From positions 620,001-684,000 of the forward strand of contig NZ_FOJU01000002.1 of NCBI RefSeq assembly GCF_900111875.1: 64,000 bases of DNA, read 5' to 3'. Within the stretch, counting starts at the first letter, position 1. Each line of letters opens with the position of its first letter. Positions 53,435-61,405 of the stretch are shown here, one piece after another. This DNA is from Poseidonocella pacifica (GTDB lineage: Bacteria; Pseudomonadota; Alphaproteobacteria; Rhodobacterales; Rhodobacteraceae). The notes below the pieces were generated by a model, which was given only the letters and a program-made list of their open reading frames with translations, was not told where the DNA came from and did not search any database. The position numbers and the translations under genes are program-made.

Positions 53435-54147
53435 TCGACGCCGCACCGCAGTTCCCACCGTTGTTCCAGGGCCTCGCCGTGGAGCCGGGCATCGACCCCT
53501 TCGCCAAGGCCTGCGCCAAGGGCGCGATGGGCTGCGACGCGGGGCTCGTGGTGCATCGTCTCGCGGCGGACCGGATGTCTGCCGCAGTCGTGCTTGCGCC
53601 CGAGGTTCCGCTCGAAGAGGCCGTGGCGATGCTCCCGCTCTCGGGGGTCGCCTTTCAGAACGCGCTGGGCGCACTTGCCCCGCCGGAGGTCGCGGTTCAT
53701 CTCGAATGGACGGGCGGCATCCGGGTCAACGGGGCGCGTTGCGGTGATCTGCGGATCGCGGCGGGAACAGGCGATCCAGACGCGCAACCGGAATGGCTGG
53801 TTGTCGGACTGGACCTGCCGCTTTGGCCCGAGGATCTCGACCGCACGGGCGATACGCCGGATCAAACAGCGCTTTATGCCGAAGGCTGTGCCGATGTGGA
53901 CGCAATCGCCCTACTGGAAAGTTGGGTTCGGCATCTGCTGCTCTGGATTTCCCGGTGGGAGGAAGCGGGCGCAAAGCCGATCCACGCGGAGTGGCGGGGA
54001 CTGGCCCACGGTATGGGTGAGGATATGTCCATCGATGGGCGTTCGGGCACCTTTCTGGGGGTGGACGAAAGATTTGGACTGCTACTTCGGGATGCGGAGA
54101 CAACGCATCTCATCCCGCTGAGCACTAGGTTGGAGACGATGACATGA
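53431..54147 (+). CDS. Biotin/lipoate ligase-like protein (DUF4444)
   Basis: A 238-aa protein of the lipoate/biotin protein ligase superfamily. PPLFQGLAVEPGIDPFAKACAKG, HLEWTGGIRVNGARCGDLRIAAG, and WLVVGLDLPLW correspond to the ligase fold, though the usual GRGRxGR/GGG catalytic loop is not evident; a C-terminal SH3-like part (GRSGTFLGVDERFGLLL) follows. This fits DUF4444 proteins. It overlaps both neighbours by 4 nt. Role unknown; ligase activity is doubtful. Confidence 0.78.
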   Translation: MIDAAPQFPPLFQGLAVEPGIDPFAKACAKGAMGCDAGLVVHRLAADRMSAAVVLAPEVPLEEAVAMLPLSGVAFQNALGALAPPEVAVHLEWTGGIRVNGARCGDLRIAAGTGDPDAQPEWLVVGLDLPLWPEDLDRTGDTPDQTALYAEGCADVDAIALLESWVRHLLLWISRWEEAGAKPIHAEWRGLAHGMGEDMSIDGRSGTFLGVDERFGLLLRDAETTHLIPLSTRLETMT

Positions 54148-54629
54148 AGCTCGCACGGGCGATCCACTTCGATGAAAGCGACCAGCGCGTCTTTCATTCG
54201 CCGGCCCGCACCGGGGAATGGTGCATCACCGGGGGTTTTGAGTTTTCCAACTGGGGAGAGGCGGACCTTGTCGGCAAGGCACGGCAGGCATTTTCCAACA
54301 GTTGGCTTGGAATGGAGACATGGGGCCGCGTGACTTTCGTCGCCGTGACCCAGATCGAGGCCGCTGAATATGCGCGGCTCGAAGAGCTTCTGACCCTCCA
54401 CTTCATGGAGATGTACGGCGCCCCGGACCGAGAGGCGGCGCGGCCCGTGGCACAGGAAGAATTGGCCTATATGGTCGAACTTTGTGAGGATCATCAGCCC
54501 AATACGCTGTTGACCGTCGCGCGGGAGTTGACCGAAACAGGTGTGCGCGAAAGCTTTCGGGCGATTGAGCCTTCCGAGGCCGGGCTGGAGCAATTCGCCA
54601 TTCACGGTGATCTCGACGACCCCGCGTGA
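54144..54629 (+). CDS. DUF6505-like protein of the fdh island
   Basis: A 161-aa soluble protein beginning MKLARAIHFDESDQRVFHSPA, with GEWCITGGFEFSNW and an acidic helical C-terminal half. I associate it with the DUF6505 family that accompanies fdh accessory genes, with moderate certainty. No catalytic motif is evident. It is the last gene of the plus-strand run and overlaps DUF4444 by 4 nt. Confidence 0.75.
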   Translation: MKLARAIHFDESDQRVFHSPARTGEWCITGGFEFSNWGEADLVGKARQAFSNSWLGMETWGRVTFVAVTQIEAAEYARLEELLTLHFMEMYGAPDREAARPVAQEELAYMVELCEDHQPNTLLTVARELTETGVRESFRAIEPSEAGLEQFAIHGDLDDPA

Positions 54630-54657
54630 GGTCTACACCCGCGCTGAAAACCCCGGC

Positions 54658-55569
54658 TCAGGCATCTGTCTGTTCGGCTTGACCTGCTGCCATGGGGAAT
54701 GCCTCGTGGAACGCCTCTAGGACGCTTGGCTCAGTCTCTGCGTGGTTGGCGATGAGCCGCGCCTTGAATCCTCCTCGTCCGCGTAACCTGCTGAAGTTGT
54801 TGCCATGGTTCGTCATGTAGCAGACGAGCGGAGTGTCGACCGGGGTCAGGGGGCGGCCAGCGAGACGCGCGAGGTATTCAAACATCCGGTGCTCGTAACT
54901 GACCGCGCCGCTGAGAAAATTCTTTGATTTCGGATCGCCCGGCAGAAGCGGAAACGCCGCGCAAGAGCCGCAGAGCTTCCAGAAAGCTCGCTGGTTCGGG
55001 GCCATGAGGCTGCGTGGATTGGCGATGGCGATCTGGCGCTCCGAAACATCATAGAGATAACCCCGGCGCATCAGATACCCGTTCGGGCTGGCGTCTCGCA
55101 GCAGGGTTGCGACCAACTCTGGATGCAGCAGATCGTCCGCATCGAGCGGCATGAGATACCCCTCGGGGCCGCGATCCGTCGCAGCGTTGACCAGATGCCG
55201 AAGCTTGTCCCATTTGTCGAAGCTCTCATCCGCCTTCACGTAGGGCAGGTGAAAGAGGGTTCTGGACCACGGAAGATCGGGCATATCCTCACAGCAGATC
55301 AGCGCTTCCCATCTGGAATCGCTCTGACTGAGGAGACCTGCCACGGTGGCTTGCAGCCGCGCTTCGACGGCCGCCCAATCCTCGATCAGGCGCCGTCCGA
55401 CAACGGGAATGACAAACACAACCCGCTCCGGCTGCCGAAGCCTTGGCGCGGTCCGAAGATCGACCGCCGCCATCTCCGCCGCATCCAGAGACCCGAGCAG
55501 TTGGGGAGCGACTCCCGCTGCGAAGGGGCGTAGAAACCGGCGCCATTTCCCAACCGTCTTGCGTTGCAT
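54658..55569 (-). CDS. Glycosyltransferase-like (GT-A fold) protein
   Basis: A 303-aa protein without clear membrane helices. VVFVIPVVGRRLIEDW begins a GT-A type fold, and YLMPLDADDLLHPELV carries the D-x-D metal/nucleotide-sugar motif (about residues 155-160). The central portion resembles family-2-like glycosyltransferases, and the first 45 residues are a basic leader. GGAG precedes the ATG. It stands alone, so the acceptor is unknown. Confidence 0.7.
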   Translation of the reverse strand: MQRKTVGKWRRFLRPFAAGVAPQLLGSLDAAEMAAVDLRTAPRLRQPERVVFVIPVVGRRLIEDWAAVEARLQATVAGLLSQSDSRWEALICCEDMPDLPWSRTLFHLPYVKADESFDKWDKLRHLVNAATDRGPEGYLMPLDADDLLHPELVATLLRDASPNGYLMRRGYLYDVSERQIAIANPRSLMAPNQRAFWKLCGSCAAFPLLPGDPKSKNFLSGAVSYEHRMFEYLARLAGRPLTPVDTPLVCYMTNHGNNFSRLRGRGGFKARLIANHAETEPSVLEAFHEAFPMAAGQAEQTDA

Positions 55570-55639
55570 TCCGCGCTCCTGAAAACATGCCTTGGCTTCT
55601 ACCTAGCGACCAGACCCTGCGTGGACCAGAGGAAGCGCT

Positions 55640-57061
55640 TCACGGAGCATCGAGATCGAGGATTTCACGCAGGATGCGAACATGCTCGGGGGTTTTGTCC
55701 GGCGCGTCCGTGCTCATCCTTCTTTCCCCGTTCCAGTAGTGATTGTGGGTCACCAGCCCTTCGGGCAGAACGGCAATGTCTCGGGCACCTCGGGCACTCT
55801 TCTCCCCCCGCTCCAGCGCAAAAGGCTCCGCCACGGGGCCAGAAATGAGATCGCCCTTCACGATGCGCGACTGCGGCGAATAGAGGTTGGTCCAGCGCGT
55901 ATATCCGAACACGGCGCCATGATGCGGACATCGCGGCGCCACCGGATCGAATTCCTCCCCTTCGGAGCGCACCACGCCGGATCGGTATGTCCAATGCCGA
56001 CTGCCGGTGCGGGAATCGTATTCGAGCGCGGGCGGGCAACAGGGCACGACGCGGCGGCGCTGTAGCTCGCGCAGGTCGTCGCGATCGGCCGCAATCAGAA
56101 ACTCCGCATGGGTCAACGGCGACCCCATAGAGATGAAGTCTGTGACCTTCCACGGGTTACCTTGAGAAGAAAGCTCGGCAAGCGCCTTTTTCTGCTGTTC
56201 TTGATAGGCGGCCGTGAAATCCTCGGGGGCTTCGCCGTCCTCCAGCCCCAATGCCACGCGCACCATGGCTTCGAGCTTTGCCCGCTCGGGTTGCGGTCCG
56301 ATGCGGTCCTTGTTGAAGCGTTTGTTGGTGCGGGCGAAGGTTTGATTCAGGATATCCAAGGCGACGATGGTGCCCAAAGAATGCGCGGCGACAATGACAC
56401 GGTCATACTCGTCCGACTCAATCAACCGTTCGAGCAGCGCGACCCCGTTTGCGCGTATCTCCTGTCGGCGCGCGACATTGGCGGGCTTGGCCATGACATA
56501 TCGCGCCACATCCCCAAAGCGGTCGATCATCACCGTGCGCAAAAGAATAGGCGAGAGTGCGATCACCCCAAGGAGAACCCAGCCAAGCCATGCGGGCAAT
56601 GGAAGCGCCTCCTTGACCATGGGCAAGGAGGTCCACAGCAGTGCGAACACCCCCAACAGGACGATGACCCAAAGAGAGATCCATGTCGCAAGAACCGGGC
56701 GCGGCACGCGCGTTCGGGGATTTCGCCAGAGCAACGTCCTGAGCCATGAGGTTACATGCTGCCACGTTGTGCCGTGCATGAGATGCGCCCAGTAGAATTC
56801 GTAGAAGTCCGCGCGCCAGCCGTTTTCGGTCCGTTCCGTAGTGACGCGGCGCAATTCGAAATTGTCATAAGCCGCATCCGGCTTGGCCCAGACGGTATTC
56901 TTGGCGCGGGGGCTCTCGCCCGTTTCGCTATCGGGACGGTCGCGCCGAACAAGCGCATCGTCGGTGGTCCAGACCGTATCAATGAAACTGCGCAAGGTCT
57001 GCATGGGGATCTGTTCCCCCATGCCATGCACGATAAGCACCGCCTGTTTTCTGGTGGCCAT
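55640..57061 (-). CDS. Membrane alpha/beta-hydrolase-like protein
   Basis: A 473-aa protein. It starts with the hydrolase strand and oxyanion motif AVLIVHGMGEQ (His12-Gly13... at residues 7-17). Two membrane helices (about 124-146 and 155-176) interrupt the domain, after which the nucleophile elbow VIVAAHSLGT has Ser228. A later Asp/His pair cannot be assigned with certainty (TDFISMGSPLTH, about 310-322, and VTHNHYWN near 440 are candidates). The fold suggests a lipase/esterase held in the membrane. Substrate unknown. Confidence 0.75.
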   Translation of the reverse strand: MATRKQAVLIVHGMGEQIPMQTLRSFIDTVWTTDDALVRRDRPDSETGESPRAKNTVWAKPDAAYDNFELRRVTTERTENGWRADFYEFYWAHLMHGTTWQHVTSWLRTLLWRNPRTRVPRPVLATWISLWVIVLLGVFALLWTSLPMVKEALPLPAWLGWVLLGVIALSPILLRTVMIDRFGDVARYVMAKPANVARRQEIRANGVALLERLIESDEYDRVIVAAHSLGTIVALDILNQTFARTNKRFNKDRIGPQPERAKLEAMVRVALGLEDGEAPEDFTAAYQEQQKKALAELSSQGNPWKVTDFISMGSPLTHAEFLIAADRDDLRELQRRRVVPCCPPALEYDSRTGSRHWTYRSGVVRSEGEEFDPVAPRCPHHGAVFGYTRWTNLYSPQSRIVKGDLISGPVAEPFALERGEKSARGARDIAVLPEGLVTHNHYWNGERRMSTDAPDKTPEHVRILREILDLDAP

Positions 57062-57129
57062 GCGCCCCTCCCCCCAAATCCCTCAACCAATGCGGGCAGC
57101 CTAGCACGAGCGGAAGGGGCGCGGAAGTT

Positions 57130-57438
57130 TTAGAGCGGGCGCCAGTCCATGCCCTTGAAATCCTCGCGGAAGGCAAAGCGGACGAGGTGATCGTCGATGA
57201 TATGCCGCGCGCGGGAAAGCCCGGCTTCGTCCGGCCCGGTGATCTCTATGCGGAGCATTTCCTGACCTGCGTCCAGCCGCGCGGGGCCGGGTGGCAAGGC
57301 GGCGTGACCCGTCTGGCTGTCATACTCAACGTCGATCTTGTGGGCGAAGTGCTTGCACAGCTGCTGAAGGTATTTGCTGGCATGCTCGGTGGCAAACGTG
57401 CCGATTTCGGTCCGAAGTGTTGTTTGGGTCATCCCCAT
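57130..57438 (-). CDS. DUF2218 domain-containing protein
   Basis: A 102-aa protein of the DUF2218 family, with the pattern ATEHASKYLQQLCKHFAHK, followed by beta strands and RHIIDDHLVRFAFREDF. The ATG at 57438 is favoured because GAGG lies 8 nt upstream; the next Met (57432) is possible. It is divergent from the siderophore ABC operon, and such proteins often neighbour iron uptake genes, so an iron-related role is plausible but unproven. Confidence 0.82.
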   Translation of the reverse strand: MGMTQTTLRTEIGTFATEHASKYLQQLCKHFAHKIDVEYDSQTGHAALPPGPARLDAGQEMLRIEITGPDEAGLSRARHIIDDHLVRFAFREDFKGMDWRPL

Positions 57439-57458
57439 CGGTGGGCCTCGTGCTTTCC

Positions 57459-57473
57459 TGACTCTTTGCGTCA
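57459..57473. promoter_or_regulatory. Possible RirA-type box TGA-N9-TCA
   Basis: TGA (57459-57461) and TCA (57471-57473) are separated by nine bases in the 138-bp divergent region of DUF2218 and the siderophore operon. This fits the short iron-responsive operator of RirA in Alphaproteobacteria. Only six bases are fixed, so chance is a real alternative. Confidence 0.3.
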
Positions 57474-57576
57474 ATTTAAGCCTTGCGGCATCTCGGGACA
57501 AGGACGTATCCAAGGCCCCGTATCCGCGCCGCCAGCCAGCCGCCAGCAACGCGCCGTCATTCCGAAGGAGTTCGAC

Positions 57577-58485
57577 ATGACCAGCCGCTTCGTGGCCGCT
57601 TTGCTATTGGCCCTTGCCCCCGCCGTTTCTGCTGTTGCCGAGACCCTCACGCTCGAAACCGCCACCGGCCCGCGTGAGATCGAAGCCGGGCCGGAAAGGG
57701 TCGTCGTCTTTGACCCCGCCGCGATCGACACACTGGAAGCGCTTGGCGTGCCCATCGTGGGCGTACCAAGCCCCATCTACCTCGACTATCTCGCTGACGT
57801 CGCAGAGGAAGCCGAGGTCGTGGGCACGATGTTTGAACCCGACTATGAAACGCTCGCCGCGCTCCAGCCTGATCTTATCGTTGCGGGAAGCCGCTCTTCC
57901 GCTCAGGTGGATGCCCTCTCCCGCGTGGCCCCCACGATCGACATGACACTTTGGGGCGAGGATCTGCTGGGCGAAGCACGTGCGCGGACAGAGACCTATG
58001 CCGCGATTTTCTCCCGCGAGGCGGAGGCAGACGCACTTCTGGCCGACTTTGAAGCCAAGATCGAAGATGCCAAATCGGCCGTCGCAGGCAAGGGAAACGC
58101 ACTCATACTCCTTACCAACAGCGGCAAGATCTCTGCCTATGGCATTGAGAGTCGTTTCGGATGGATCCACACGGCACTGGACCTGCCTCAGGCCGTGGAG
58201 AACGTCAGTGACGAGACCCATGGCGAAGCGATCTCCTTCGAGTTCATCGCACAGGCCAATCCCGATTGGCTGATCGTGGTGGACCGGGGCGCGGCGATTG
58301 GTGCATCGGGCGACTCCGCCGCTGCAACACTGGATAATCCCTTGGTTGCGGGAACCACGGCCGCGCAAAAAGGCCAAATCATCTATCTCGACGCGGGCCC
58401 CATTTATATTGCCGGGGGCGGGATGCAGTCCATGGCGGGCACCCTCGATGAGATCATCACCGCGTTCTCCGGGACCGATAGCTGA
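57577..58485 (+). CDS. Siderophore ABC transporter substrate-binding protein
   Basis: A 302-aa periplasmic binding protein. GAAGGAG precedes the ATG at 57577, and a signal peptide runs to about residue 21 (AVSAVAE). The mature protein is a class-III (FecB/BtuF) fold: VVVFDPAAIDTLEALGVPIVG, ALQPDLIVAGSRSSAQ, a long linking helix and DWLIVVDRG. It resembles FatB/CeuE-type binders of iron-siderophore complexes. It heads the operon with two permeases and an ATPase; the order fits iron-siderophore import. Confidence 0.9.
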   Translation: MTSRFVAALLLALAPAVSAVAETLTLETATGPREIEAGPERVVVFDPAAIDTLEALGVPIVGVPSPIYLDYLADVAEEAEVVGTMFEPDYETLAALQPDLIVAGSRSSAQVDALSRVAPTIDMTLWGEDLLGEARARTETYAAIFSREAEADALLADFEAKIEDAKSAVAGKGNALILLTNSGKISAYGIESRFGWIHTALDLPQAVENVSDETHGEAISFEFIAQANPDWLIVVDRGAAIGASGDSAAATLDNPLVAGTTAAQKGQIIYLDAGPIYIAGGGMQSMAGTLDEIITAFSGTDS

Positions 58486-59434
58486 CCTCTTGCGACCTGC
58501 AATTCTCATAGCGGCCGCGCTCATTGCGTTGACGACGGCGAGCCTCGCCATCGGGTCGGCGTCGCTATGGGGCGGTGATCTCGGCACCGGCTGGCTCCTT
58601 GCGGTGAGCCGCTTCCCTCGCACTGCGGCCGCGCTTCTTGCTGGGGCGGGCCTCGCCGTCGCGGGAACCGTGGTACAACAGGCCGTTCAAAACAGGCTGG
58701 TGGAGCCATCGCTGACCGGGACGACTGAATCCGCTATGCTGGGCCTTATCGCCATAACCCTGATCGCTCCGGGCATGTCCATCGGGTGGAAGGCCGCCCT
58801 CGCCGCTGTCGCCGCCCTCGCGGGCACGGGCGGCTTTCTGATGTTGGCCCGGCGCGTTCCCATGCAGGATCCGCTGCTGTTGCCCATCGTGGGATTGATC
58901 TATGGCGGCATCCTCAGCGCCATGGCGATCTGGCTCGCGTGGAATGCCGACCTGATGCAGCTTCTGGGGGCTTGGCGGCTTGGTGAGTTTTCCGGCATCG
59001 TGCAGGGGCGCTATGAACTTCTGTGGATCATCGCGGCCCTCAGCCTGCTTCTCTATACGCTTGCCGATCGGCTCACCCTGCTCGGTCTTGGGGAGACTCA
59101 GGCCCGGAGCCTCGGCCTCAACTACACCCAAACCCGCCTGCTTGCGCTCGCCGTCATGTCGCTTATCGCGTCGCTCGTAACGGTCACCGTGGGCGCCTTG
59201 CCTTTCGTCGGGTTGGTGGCTCCAAACCTCATCTCCCGCTGGCGCGGCGACAATCTTCGCGCCAACCTGCCCTTCATCGCGGCGGGCGGGGGCGGGTTGG
59301 TGCTCGCGGCCGACATCGCCGGACGACTGATCCGCTATCCCTATGAAATCCCCGCTGCCACCGTCTTCTCTGTTTTCGGAGCGGCGATTTTCCTTTGGCT
59401 GCTTCACTCCGTTCCGGCGCGATCCCATGGTTGA
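58448..59434 (+). CDS. FecCD-family siderophore ABC permease, first subunit
   Basis: A 328-aa inner-membrane permease with about nine helices. It contains FPRTAAALLAGAGLAVAGTVVQQAVQNRLVEPSLTG, the FecCD entry motif, and GALPFVGLVAPNLISR near the C terminus for ATPase contact. The start is uncertain: the ATG at 58448 overlaps the binding-protein gene by 38 nt, whereas a TTG at 58490 would begin 4 nt after it. It overlaps the second permease by 8 nt. Confidence 0.88.
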   Translation: MRSSPRSPGPIADLLRPAILIAAALIALTTASLAIGSASLWGGDLGTGWLLAVSRFPRTAAALLAGAGLAVAGTVVQQAVQNRLVEPSLTGTTESAMLGLIAITLIAPGMSIGWKAALAAVAALAGTGGFLMLARRVPMQDPLLLPIVGLIYGGILSAMAIWLAWNADLMQLLGAWRLGEFSGIVQGRYELLWIIAALSLLLYTLADRLTLLGLGETQARSLGLNYTQTRLLALAVMSLIASLVTVTVGALPFVGLVAPNLISRWRGDNLRANLPFIAAGGGGLVLAADIAGRLIRYPYEIPAATVFSVFGAAIFLWLLHSVPARSHG

Positions 59435-60371
59435 ACGGCGCGTGCTCTGGTTGGTCGGCGCGCTGATTGCGCTGTCGGCGCTCTTCCTGCTCTGGCAGCT
59501 TCGCGCGCCGATGGGCTTCATCCTGTCGCTGCGCGGCACCAAGCTTGCCTCCCTGATCCTCGTTGGTGCGGCAACCGGCATCGCGACCGTCCTGTTTCAG
59601 ACGGTGGCGGGCAACCGCCTGCTGACCCCCGGCATCGTCGGTTTCGACGCGCTGTTCGTGTTCATCCAGACCGCTCTTGTCCTCAGTCTTGGCGGCATCG
59701 GCTATGCGACACTTCCCTCCGTGGCCAAGTTCCTTTTCGAGACAGGGGCGCTGGTCGGAACGGGCCTGTTGCTGTTCGGGGGCTTGCTGCTTCGCGACGC
59801 GCGCGATCTGACCCGCATGATCCTGACCGGGGTGATCCTCGGGGTCATGCTGCGGGGCCTGGCCGAGATGATGCAACGCGTCATGGCGCCGTCGGAATTC
59901 GCCGTCGTGCAGCAGGCGCTTTTCGCAACCTTCGGCGCGGTCGATACCAATCAACTCTGGATCGCCGGCGCCTTGCTTGGGGCCGCGACCGTTGCCGCGT
60001 TACGTCTTGCCCCGGCTCTTGATGTCGCAGCGCTCGGGCGGGATCGCGCTCGCTCGCTCGGTCTCGGCTACGATTTTCTGATGCTGCAGGCACTGGCGCT
60101 TGTCGCCGTGCTCGTGGCCGTCGCGACCGCGCTGGTTGGGCCGATGACCTTTCTGGGCCTGCTCGCAGCCAGCCTCGCGCGCGAAATCACGGGCACGCAT
60201 CGCCATGCCGCCGTTCTGCCTGCCGCGGGCCTCATGGGCGCGCTGATCCTCGTCGCGGGGCAGTTCGGGTTCGAACGTCTGCTGTCACGCCAATCCGCGC
60301 TTGCCGTCATGGTCGAATTCTTCGGCGGGCTTCTTTTCCTGCTTCTCGTGCTCAGACGGAGGTCCGTATGA
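59427..60371 (+). CDS. FecCD-family siderophore ABC permease, second subunit
   Basis: A 314-aa permease with about nine helices, starting MVERRVLWLVGALIAL. It carries GTKLASLILVGAATGIATVLFQTVAGNRLLTPGIVG and the later GPMTFLGLLAASLARE. It forms the membrane heterodimer with the preceding subunit. ATG overlaps the previous stop by 8 nt; the ATPase start overlaps its own stop by 4 nt. Confidence 0.9.
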   Translation: MVERRVLWLVGALIALSALFLLWQLRAPMGFILSLRGTKLASLILVGAATGIATVLFQTVAGNRLLTPGIVGFDALFVFIQTALVLSLGGIGYATLPSVAKFLFETGALVGTGLLLFGGLLLRDARDLTRMILTGVILGVMLRGLAEMMQRVMAPSEFAVVQQALFATFGAVDTNQLWIAGALLGAATVAALRLAPALDVAALGRDRARSLGLGYDFLMLQALALVAVLVAVATALVGPMTFLGLLAASLAREITGTHRHAAVLPAAGLMGALILVAGQFGFERLLSRQSALAVMVEFFGGLLFLLLVLRRRSV

Positions 60372-61126
60372 TCAAGGTCGAAGGCCTGTCTAAAAACGCA
60401 GGAGCTGTAGAGATCCTGAAGGATCTGACGCTGAGCATTCCGCCCGGAGGCATCACCGCGCTTATCGGACCGAATGGTGCGGGAAAATCCAGCTTGCTTC
60501 ACTGCATTGCGGGACTCGATCGCCCCACCTCAGGGATGGTGCGCATCGATGGCACGGATCCGTTCTCCTGTCCCGATCGGGAACGCGCGCGGCACCTTGC
60601 GTTTCTGCAGCAGTCACAGCCCGTCGTTCCGCGCCTGACCGTCCGCGACATGGTGGCGTTCGGGCGCTGGCCCCATCATGGCGGGCGTCCGCGCCCCGAA
60701 GATGCCGAAGCGACCGAGCAGGCCTTGCGAGCCTTTGAACTTGAAGACCTGAGCGAACGCCCCCTCGAAGTACTCTCCGGTGGTCAGCGTCAACGCGCCC
60801 TCGTCGCCATGACCTATGCGCAGGCGACCCCGTGGCTCTTGCTTGATGAACCCCTCAACGCGCTTGACCCGCGCCATGCGCATGACCTGATGCGGCGGCT
60901 CAATGATCTGAGCCATGCCGCGGATGAGCGCAGCGTCGTGGTCGTCCTGCATGATATAAACGCGGCCGCACGCTGGGCAGATCGGATCATCGCCATGAAA
61001 GACGGTCGGATCGCCGCGGAGGGGCTGGTTGCAGAGGTGCTGACCGGCGAAGTGCTTCGGGACCTCTACGATACGCCCTTCGACGTACTTGTCCACGGCG
61101 GGCGTCCCCTCGTTGTGACGGTGTGA
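60368..61126 (+). CDS. Siderophore ABC transporter ATP-binding protein
   Basis: A 252-aa ATPase of the FecE type: Walker A GPNGAGKSS (about 35-43), Q-loop LQQSQP, signature LSGGQRQRA, Walker B WLLLDEP and H-loop VLHD. It powers the two FecCD permeases. An Irr-type box lies 35 nt after the stop, so the operon is probably iron-regulated, although the box itself is downstream. Confidence 0.94.
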   Translation: MIKVEGLSKNAGAVEILKDLTLSIPPGGITALIGPNGAGKSSLLHCIAGLDRPTSGMVRIDGTDPFSCPDRERARHLAFLQQSQPVVPRLTVRDMVAFGRWPHHGGRPRPEDAEATEQALRAFELEDLSERPLEVLSGGQRQRALVAMTYAQATPWLLLDEPLNALDPRHAHDLMRRLNDLSHAADERSVVVVLHDINAAARWADRIIAMKDGRIAAEGLVAEVLTGEVLRDLYDTPFDVLVHGGRPLVVTV

Positions 61127-61160
61127 ACCCGGCCCGAAATTTCCGAGCAATTTCGTCAAG

Positions 61161-61177
61161 TTTAGAATGATTCAAAA
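61161..61177 (+). promoter_or_regulatory. Irr-type iron box (ICE), one mismatch, downstream of the siderophore operon
   Basis: TTTAGAA-TGA-TTCAAAA matches the ICE consensus TTTAGAA-N3-TTCTAAA at 13 of 14 positions. A possible -10 box TAGAAT (61163-61168) lies inside it, with only a weak -35 (TTTCCG, 61140-61145). A strong terminator follows at 61250. The arrangement fits an iron-controlled promoter of a short RNA. Confidence 0.5.
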
Positions 61178-61277
61178 AGACTTGGCAGCGCTGCGAATCC
61201 ATGTCATGTTGCTTGTGCAAGCCAGCGCAATGCCAGCCAGCCAATCATCCCCCACTCGTTTTCGAGTGGGGTTTTTT
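61175..61277 (+). ncRNA. Candidate iron-regulated small RNA, about 100 nt
   Basis: A start near 61175, predicted from the TAGAAT -10, and the terminator at 61250-61277 would give a non-coding transcript of about 100 nt with a 9-bp terminator stem. No open frame of note lies in it. The alternative is that the terminator simply ends the siderophore operon 124 nt after its last gene, and no separate RNA exists. Confidence 0.35.
61250..61277 (+). terminator. Intrinsic terminator between the siderophore operon and nagA
   Basis: A 9-bp perfect stem, CCCCACTCG (61250-61258) and CGAGTGGGG (61263-61271), tetraloop TTTT, followed by six T. It ends either the siderophore operon or the proposed small RNA. 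Confidence 0.9.
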
Positions 61278-61405
61278 GTTTGTGCAGAGCATATTGCGCA
61301 AAGGCTTCGCAACGGGTGCCCATAGGATTGCCGCTTTGACACGGGGCATTTATGGTCCGCGTGTAGCCGCCCGAAGTTGGGCGCTCCGACACAACAGGAT
61401 CCTCC

